Positions 59,268-64,000 of a DNA stretch of 64,000 nucleotides are shown here, piece after piece; position 1 is the stretch's first letter, and each line of letters begins with the position of its first letter. Source of the DNA: Myxococcus xanthus (GTDB taxonomy: Bacteria > Myxococcota > Myxococcia > Myxococcales > Myxococcaceae); NCBI RefSeq assembly GCF_900106535.1, contig NZ_FNOH01000002.1, forward strand, positions 620,001 to 684,000. The letters run 5' to 3'. Position numbers and translations under genes: made by a program. The notes under the pieces are model-generated. The model made no database searches. It was given only the letters and a program-made list of their open reading frames with translations, and was not told the DNA's origin.

Positions 59268-60179
59268 GTGTGGATCTCCCTCCTCGCCGCGCTCACCCTG
59301 GCCACCCAGGCACCCGCCGCGGCCCCCCCGCCGCCCCTGTCCGTCCTGGTCGCACCGCCTGACGCGGCGGGAGCTCCCTCCCACGTCGTCGAGTTCGCGC
59401 AGGAACACGTGGCCGAGCAGCTCCGGGCCCGTGGGCTGGTGGTGGTCCGTATCGAGGACATCACCCGCAAGCTGTCCGCGACCAAGCGCCGCCCGCTGCT
59501 GCGCTGCAACCGCACGGCGCCCTCCTGCATCCGTTCGTTGGGCGCCGCGGGGAAGACGGAGCTCGTCCTGGTGACGGAGCTGGGCCAACTGCTCAGCGGC
59601 TACCGCACGGGCGCGCGCATCTACACCGCCAACGACGGCGCGCTCGTCACCGAGCACCTCATCCCCGGCGTGAGTGAGGACCAGTTACTGGACTCGCTCA
59701 CCCAATCGATCGACGCGGTGCTGCCCGTGGCGCAGACGGCCTTGCGCGGCCCGCCGCCGGCGCCGCCCCAAGCCGAGCCGCCCCCACCGCCCGTGGCCGT
59801 GGTGGAGGCGAAGCCGCTGGCCCCGGAGCTGGAGCCCGAGCCCATCCGCCCGCTGCGCCGCTGGGCGTGGCTGCCCGCCGCGGGCGGTGTCGCCCTGGCC
59901 GGCGTGGGCACCGTCTTCTACCTGCAGGCGGGCGACAAGTACTCGCGGCTCGACAAGGGCGGCGCGCCGGACGCTCCGCTGGACAACGCGGATGGGCTCG
60001 CGTCGTCGGGCCGCCGGGCGCAGACGCTGAGCCGGGTGGCCATTGGGCTGGGCGCGGCGGGGCTCGTGGCGGGCGCGGTGATGTTCCTGCTGCCCGGTGA
60101 GCTGCCCGCGAAGGTACAGCCCTCCGCCGCCGTGGTCCCCGGTGGGGGCATGGTGGGCCTGTCCGGGACGTTGCCTTGA
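59268..60179 (+). CDS. TolB-N-like membrane protein, 303 aa
   Basis: A signal peptide (LLAALTLATQAPAAA) leads to a TolB-N-like segment (VSDQLRARGLVVVRI type, with LVTELGQLLSGYRTGARI). A Pro-rich linker and two C-terminal membrane helices (GGVALAGVGTVFYL and LGAAGLVAGAVMFLL) follow. The GTG at 59268 has a GGGGG run upstream; the GTG at 59220 is an alternative. The function is unknown. It lies in line with the kinase and the Gly-rich gene downstream. Confidence 0.55.
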   Translation: MWISLLAALTLATQAPAAAPPPPLSVLVAPPDAAGAPSHVVEFAQEHVAEQLRARGLVVVRIEDITRKLSATKRRPLLRCNRTAPSCIRSLGAAGKTELVLVTELGQLLSGYRTGARIYTANDGALVTEHLIPGVSEDQLLDSLTQSIDAVLPVAQTALRGPPPAPPQAEPPPPPVAVVEAKPLAPELEPEPIRPLRRWAWLPAAGGVALAGVGTVFYLQAGDKYSRLDKGGAPDAPLDNADGLASSGRRAQTLSRVAIGLGAAGLVAGAVMFLLPGELPAKVQPSAAVVPGGGMVGLSGTLP

Positions 60180-60193
60180 ATTCGAGGAGAGTC

Positions 60194-61855
60194 ATGCGGA
60201 AGACCAGGATGCTCGGCGCCACGGGTACGGCGCTCGTGGCGGCGCTCGGTGCGGGCGCTTGCTACGACTTCGACAGTGCCCGGCAGCGCTGCAGCGACGA
60301 GGGACGCTGCGAGCCCAACGTCGCCGCCTGTACGCCCGTCCCCGGCGAGGACCTTCCCGACGACGCCTTCGCCGATACCGACTGTGACGGCGTGGATGGC
60401 CAGGCGGACGCGGGGCTCTTCATCGACCCCATGGACGGGGATGACGACGCGGGCGTGGGCACCCGGCAGGCGCCGCTGCGCACCGTGGGCCGCGCGCTGG
60501 CGATGCTGCGCGAACTGGATGGCGGCCCGCGCCACCTGTTCCTCGCGGGCGGCGCCTACGACGAGGCGGACCTGGTGCTGGACGTCCCCGTCTCGCTGCA
60601 CGGCGGATATGCCGGACGCAGTGGCGGTTGGCGTCGCGCCGCGAACCGCGTGGCCATGTTCGACGCCGGCACGCTGGGGTTGACGGTGCAGGGACTCCAG
60701 GACGCCGGTGTGCTGATGGAGTACGTGCAGATCAGCGCCGCCACCGCGGCCGGCCCCGGTGAGCCCTCCATCGCCGTGCGCATGGTGGACTCCTCCGGGG
60801 TCCGTCTGCGTCACGTCACCCTGGCCGCGGGCGCGGGTGGCCAGGGCGCCCCCGGCGAGGCGGGGGACGCGGGCCTGGGCGGCCCGGACGGAGGTGAAGG
60901 AGGGGACGGCCTCAGCGGCTACTCCGATCCGGGACAGGGCGGGACGGCCCCCCCCATCACCTGCCCGGATGGCATCCAGCCCACGGGCGGCGCGGGGGTG
61001 ATTGGCAGCAGCGGCGGCAATCCAGGACGGGATGGCGGCACGGGTGGGCCCGGCGAAATGGGCGGCGCAGGCGGCGCGGGCGGCGAGGCACCGGACGCCG
61101 CGTGCTCCAGGTTCGAGTGCGTCTGCAACCCCTACCCCGGCGAGCGAGGCCAGGGCGGCGCGGAAGGAGGCCTCGGGACTCCGGGCGGCGGCGGCGCGGG
61201 CACGGGGGTGCTGCGCGACGGGACCTGGGTCGCCGGACAGCAAGGCGAGCCCGGCGGCGGCGGCACGGCGGGCTCCGGCGGTGGCGGCGGCGGGTCTGGC
61301 GGAAGCTGCAAACTCGAAAACACGATTGTCGCTGGCGGCGGCGGAAGTGGCGCGGGCGGCGCCGGCGGCTGTGGCGGTGAAGGCGGCCGCGGCGGCGGCG
61401 GTGGCGGCGCGTCCATCTCCCTGCTGCTCATCGGTTCCCAGGCGGCCATGGAGGAAGGCAGCGTGCTGCGCACGCTCGGCGGAGGCCCGGGTGGCGAGGG
61501 TGGCGAAGGCGGTACCGGAGGCCCCGGAGGCGAAGGCGGACACGGCGGCAACGGCGGCCAGGTCGTGCGGGACGGAGGCGTCGTCGACGGAGGCATCATC
61601 ATCCACCGGACGACCGGCGGTCCCGGCGGCGAGGGTGGTCCCGGCGGCGCGGGCGGCGCGGGCGGCGGAGGCGGTGGTGGTGGCGGTGGGCCCTCGGTGG
61701 GCGTGTGGTGTGGCCCGGGCGCGACGGTCCGCTACACGGATGGCGGCGTCACCTTCCAGGTCGGTCCGGGCGGTCCGGGCGGCGCCGGCCCCGGGCTCGA
61801 CGGGAGCACGGGCGAGCAACTGCCGGACTTCAACTGCGTCAGCGCCAACCCGTAG
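60194..61855 (+). CDS. Gly-rich surface lipoprotein with beta-helix-like N-terminus, 553 aa
   Basis: A signal peptide ends in ALGAGAC, so a lipidated Cys lies near residue 23. Residues 75-200 resemble a pectin-lyase-like beta helix (RTVGRALAMLREL, LFLAGGAYDEADLVL). From about 205 to 540 most residues are Gly in GG, GP, GE and GA steps, like collagen or Gly-rich adhesins. A perfect GAGGAGAG ribosome site precedes ATG 60194. It is probably exposed on the cell surface; function unknown. Low-complexity frames on the other strand are artefacts of this repeat. Confidence 0.75.
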   Translation: MRKTRMLGATGTALVAALGAGACYDFDSARQRCSDEGRCEPNVAACTPVPGEDLPDDAFADTDCDGVDGQADAGLFIDPMDGDDDAGVGTRQAPLRTVGRALAMLRELDGGPRHLFLAGGAYDEADLVLDVPVSLHGGYAGRSGGWRRAANRVAMFDAGTLGLTVQGLQDAGVLMEYVQISAATAAGPGEPSIAVRMVDSSGVRLRHVTLAAGAGGQGAPGEAGDAGLGGPDGGEGGDGLSGYSDPGQGGTAPPITCPDGIQPTGGAGVIGSSGGNPGRDGGTGGPGEMGGAGGAGGEAPDAACSRFECVCNPYPGERGQGGAEGGLGTPGGGGAGTGVLRDGTWVAGQQGEPGGGGTAGSGGGGGGSGGSCKLENTIVAGGGGSGAGGAGGCGGEGGRGGGGGGASISLLLIGSQAAMEEGSVLRTLGGGPGGEGGEGGTGGPGGEGGHGGNGGQVVRDGGVVDGGIIIHRTTGGPGGEGGPGGAGGAGGGGGGGGGGPSVGVWCGPGATVRYTDGGVTFQVGPGGPGGAGPGLDGSTGEQLPDFNCVSANP

Positions 61856-61987
61856 CGTCTGTTGTCCGACGTTGGGGTGCCTGCCCGGCGGGCGCTTGCG
61901 TGCTCCGCCTGACCGCCGGCTAGGCACTCCGGGCTGAAGCACATCGCCCCACCCGGGTCCTCCTGCTACGCTGCTTCCCGGTTTGAG

Positions 61988-63757
61988 ATGGCTTCCGAGT
62001 TGATCTGCGATACCTGCGGCCTGGCCGTACCTGCCGACACCACCGTGTGCCCACGCGATGGGACGGTGGTGCTGTCGTCGTTCGACGTGCCCCCGCGCGA
62101 GGAGCCGAACGTGGTGGTACAGGCCTCAGAGCCTCCCCCGCCCGCGGCCGTGCAGAGGGACCCGCTCATCGGCTTGAAGCTGGGCGAGTACGAGCTGCGC
62201 TCGCGCATCGGCGTGGGCGGCATGGGGCTGGTGTACGAGGGCATCCAGCCGCTCATCGGCAAGCGCGTGGCGGTGAAGGTGCTGCGTCCGGAGCTGGCCC
62301 ACTCCACCGAGCAGGTGGAGCGGCTGCTGGCGGAGGCCCGCGCCGTCAACGCCATCCGTCACCGGGGCATCATCGACATCTTCGGCTTCGGCCAGGTGCC
62401 GGACGGCCGGCAGTACATCGTCATGGAGTACCTGGAGGGCCAGGCGCTCGACGCGGTGCTGACGGAGAAGAACCGGCTTCCGGTGCAGGAGGCGCTGGCG
62501 CTGCTCGACGAGGTGCTGGCCGCGCTGGCCGCCGCGCATGGCGCGGGCGTGGTGCACCGCGACCTCAAGCCGAGCAACATCTTCCTGGTGCAGCAGCCGG
62601 ACGGCTCGCGCTACGTGAAGGTGCTGGACTTCGGGCTCGCCAAGCGAGGCCAGGGCCCCACCGGCCGCACCGCGCAGACGCGCACGGACATGGTGGTGGG
62701 CACGCCGGAGTACATGGCGCCGGAGCAGGCGCGCGGCCAGGAAGTGGGGCCGATGACGGACCTCTACGCCCTGGGTGTCGTCACCTTCGAAATCGTCACC
62801 GGCCGCCTGCCCTTCGTGGGCAGCTCGCCGGTGGACCTGCTGATGAAGCACGTGGAGGCGCGGCCGCCTCGCCCGTCGGAGTTCGTCTCCGATTTGCCGC
62901 CCGCGCTGGATGCCTTCATCTTGCAGATGCTCACCAAGGACCCGGAGACGCGCCCCAACTCCGCGGACGCGCTGCGGCAGCAGCTCCACAAGCTGCGCCG
63001 CACCCTGCGGGCCTCCACGCGCTCCAACCCCAGCGCGCTCGCGCCCGGCTTCGAGAAGGCCGCCGCGGTGGCGGAAGCGGACTCGCGCCGTCCCACCACG
63101 CCGGTGCCGGTGCCCCCGGAGCTGAACACCCCGCTGACCTCGCAGGAGCTGCGCGCCGCGGGCGTCCGCAGTCCGCTGCGCAAGCACCTGCCGCTGCTGG
63201 GTGCCGTGAGCTTCGCACTGCTGCTGCTCGCGGGCGCCGCCGCGGTCGTCATCCGCGGCGCGAAGGCCCCCGCGCTCGTGCCGCCGTCCATCATGCCGCA
63301 GCAAGCCGCGGCGCCGGAGCAGACCGCTGCGGTCACGCCGCAGCAAGCCGCGGCGCCGGAGCAGGCCGCGGCGGTCCCCTCGCCTCCCCCCGAGTCAGAG
63401 CAGGCCCCCGTGGAGGAAGTGCCGCTTCAGCCCCTGGTCGTCGCCGCCGTCGCGCCGGCTCCGCCGGACAGCGTGGAACGTCCGCCGCCGGCCCCGCGCG
63501 CCGAGGACACCCGAGTCGCGCCGCCCCGCCCCCTGAAAGCCTCCGCCCCCACGCTGGAGGACATCCTCCAGAGCATCAACCGGCTGGAGCGCCGGGTGGA
63601 CCGACTGGAGACGAGCGGGAAGATTGATGCCCCCAAGGCCAACGCCGCGCGCAACCTGCTGGCGAAGTACCGCGACGACGCGCGGGCCGACACCAGCGCC
63701 CACGCCCGCATCGACCTGCTCAAGAAGGTAACGGGCGTGGCGGGGATGATTCGCTGA
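61988..63757 (+). CDS. Hanks-type Ser/Thr protein kinase with zinc-ribbon N-terminus, 589 aa
   Basis: A short zinc-binding head (CDTC at 7-10, CPRDG at 21-25) precedes the kinase domain: G-loop GVGGMG at 75-80, Lys97, HRDLKPSN at 190-197, DFG at 214-216 and APE at 244-246, so all catalytic residues are present. A Pro/Ala-rich linker, a membrane helix near 401-423 and a C-terminal coiled coil follow. Such kinases are numerous in myxobacteria. The ATG at 61988 follows the Gly-rich gene by 132 bp. Confidence 0.92.
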   Translation: MASELICDTCGLAVPADTTVCPRDGTVVLSSFDVPPREEPNVVVQASEPPPPAAVQRDPLIGLKLGEYELRSRIGVGGMGLVYEGIQPLIGKRVAVKVLRPELAHSTEQVERLLAEARAVNAIRHRGIIDIFGFGQVPDGRQYIVMEYLEGQALDAVLTEKNRLPVQEALALLDEVLAALAAAHGAGVVHRDLKPSNIFLVQQPDGSRYVKVLDFGLAKRGQGPTGRTAQTRTDMVVGTPEYMAPEQARGQEVGPMTDLYALGVVTFEIVTGRLPFVGSSPVDLLMKHVEARPPRPSEFVSDLPPALDAFILQMLTKDPETRPNSADALRQQLHKLRRTLRASTRSNPSALAPGFEKAAAVAEADSRRPTTPVPVPPELNTPLTSQELRAAGVRSPLRKHLPLLGAVSFALLLLAGAAAVVIRGAKAPALVPPSIMPQQAAAPEQTAAVTPQQAAAPEQAAAVPSPPPESEQAPVEEVPLQPLVVAAVAPAPPDSVERPPPAPRAEDTRVAPPRPLKASAPTLEDILQSINRLERRVDRLETSGKIDAPKANAARNLLAKYRDDARADTSAHARIDLLKKVTGVAGMIR

Positions 63758-63769
63758 CCCGCGCCTGAC

Positions 63770-64000
63770 TCAGCGCGCGCAGGCCAGCGGCTGGGCCATG
63801 GCGTTGCGCGCGCGGTCCTCGCTCACCAACCGCCACGCCGCCAGGTCCTCCAGCAGCCGGTTGCGGTCCTGCCGGAGCACCGTGGGGTTCTTGCAAATCT
63901 TGATGCCGTAGTAGTCGGAGTACGGCGGCAGGGCCAGTTGCAGCTCGGCGAGCTCCTCCAGCTTCAACTCGCTCAGCTCACGGCCAAAGAGCGCCAGGGC
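63770..64000 (-). CDS. GT51-like peptidoglycan transglycosylase, 3' end only
   Basis: The minus strand reads open from the right edge to a stop at 63770. The segment LFGRELSELKLEELAELQLA, then PPYSDYYGIKICKNPTVLRQ, matches the end of the GT51 transglycosylase domain, where class A PBPs have the SELTLAEAALLAGLP-type motif. The protein lacks a transpeptidase domain after it, so it would be a monofunctional type. Its start lies outside the window. Confidence 0.6.
   Translation of the reverse strand, partial: ALALFGRELSELKLEELAELQLALPPYSDYYGIKICKNPTVLRQDRNRLLEDLAAWRLVSEDRARNAMAQPLACAR

Noticed and set aside
60800-61800. possible CRISPR-like repeat region
   Set aside because: The repetition is simple Gly codons within one coding frame; there are no constant repeats with unique spacers.

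Overview
The window is high-GC (mostly near 70% by eye), densely coded myxobacterial DNA. Markers for this are a DUSAM-domain (DUF2379) gene beside a Cys-rich lipoprotein, a Hanks-type Ser/Thr kinase with a zinc-ribbon N-terminus, many Cys-anchored lipoproteins of unknown function, an RpoH-like alternative sigma factor, a GG-N10-GC sigma-54 promoter and a DUF4388/roadblock protein. A Myxococcus or close relative (Myxococcaceae) is the best guess; the species cannot be fixed from sequence alone.

Layout. 1-4.7 kb: an alpha-2-macroglobulin-like gene cut by the left edge, then small unknown genes. 4.7-9 kb: a secreted protein, a nucleotidyltransferase-fold protein, an auxin-efflux-type carrier, and a secreted metzincin lipoprotein with two PPC domains behind a sigma-54-like promoter. 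9-15.3 kb: a large lipoprotein, a DUF4388/roadblock protein, small Cys-rich and membrane proteins, and a histidine-kinase remnant. 15.3-25.7 kb: a DmdC-like acyl-CoA dehydrogenase, a Cys-cluster protein, three unknown or DUF1615 lipoproteins, and an overlapping active/inactive M16 peptidase pair.

25.9-30.9 kb is the most unusual part. A PLD-like protein with a Cys-rich tail is followed 13 bp later by a 1280-residue protein joining a HIT domain, a PLD-like nuclease domain, an SF2 helicase and a LexA/S24-type Ser-Lys domain. A tRNA-Phe gene with its own terminator follows, its 3' end facing the pair. It looks like a genome-defence or DNA-processing module that I cannot match to a named system.

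31-38 kb: an RpoH-like sigma factor divergent from an NhaR-like regulator, an amidohydrolase pseudogene, a trehalose-synthase-type glycosyltransferase / NfeD protease / slipin operon, and a frameshifted DUF2721-like remnant. 37.6-49.2 kb: MerR plus VIT/von Willebrand A protein, an SDR, a ferric-iron ABC transporter (fbpABC), a PfkB kinase, and a lipoprotein/DUSAM pair. 49.3-57.1 kb: gyrA, a TPR protein, an M24 peptidase, a response regulator, a thioesterase and ung. 57.3-64 kb: a CpaF/TadA-like ATPase with a long Pro-rich tail, a TolB-like membrane protein, a Gly-rich lipoprotein, a Ser/Thr kinase, and a partial GT51-like transglycosylase cut by the right edge.

Three decayed genes (histidine kinase, amidohydrolase, DUF2721-like protein) lie within 23 kb. 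No insertion sequence, integrase, CRISPR array or rRNA was seen.
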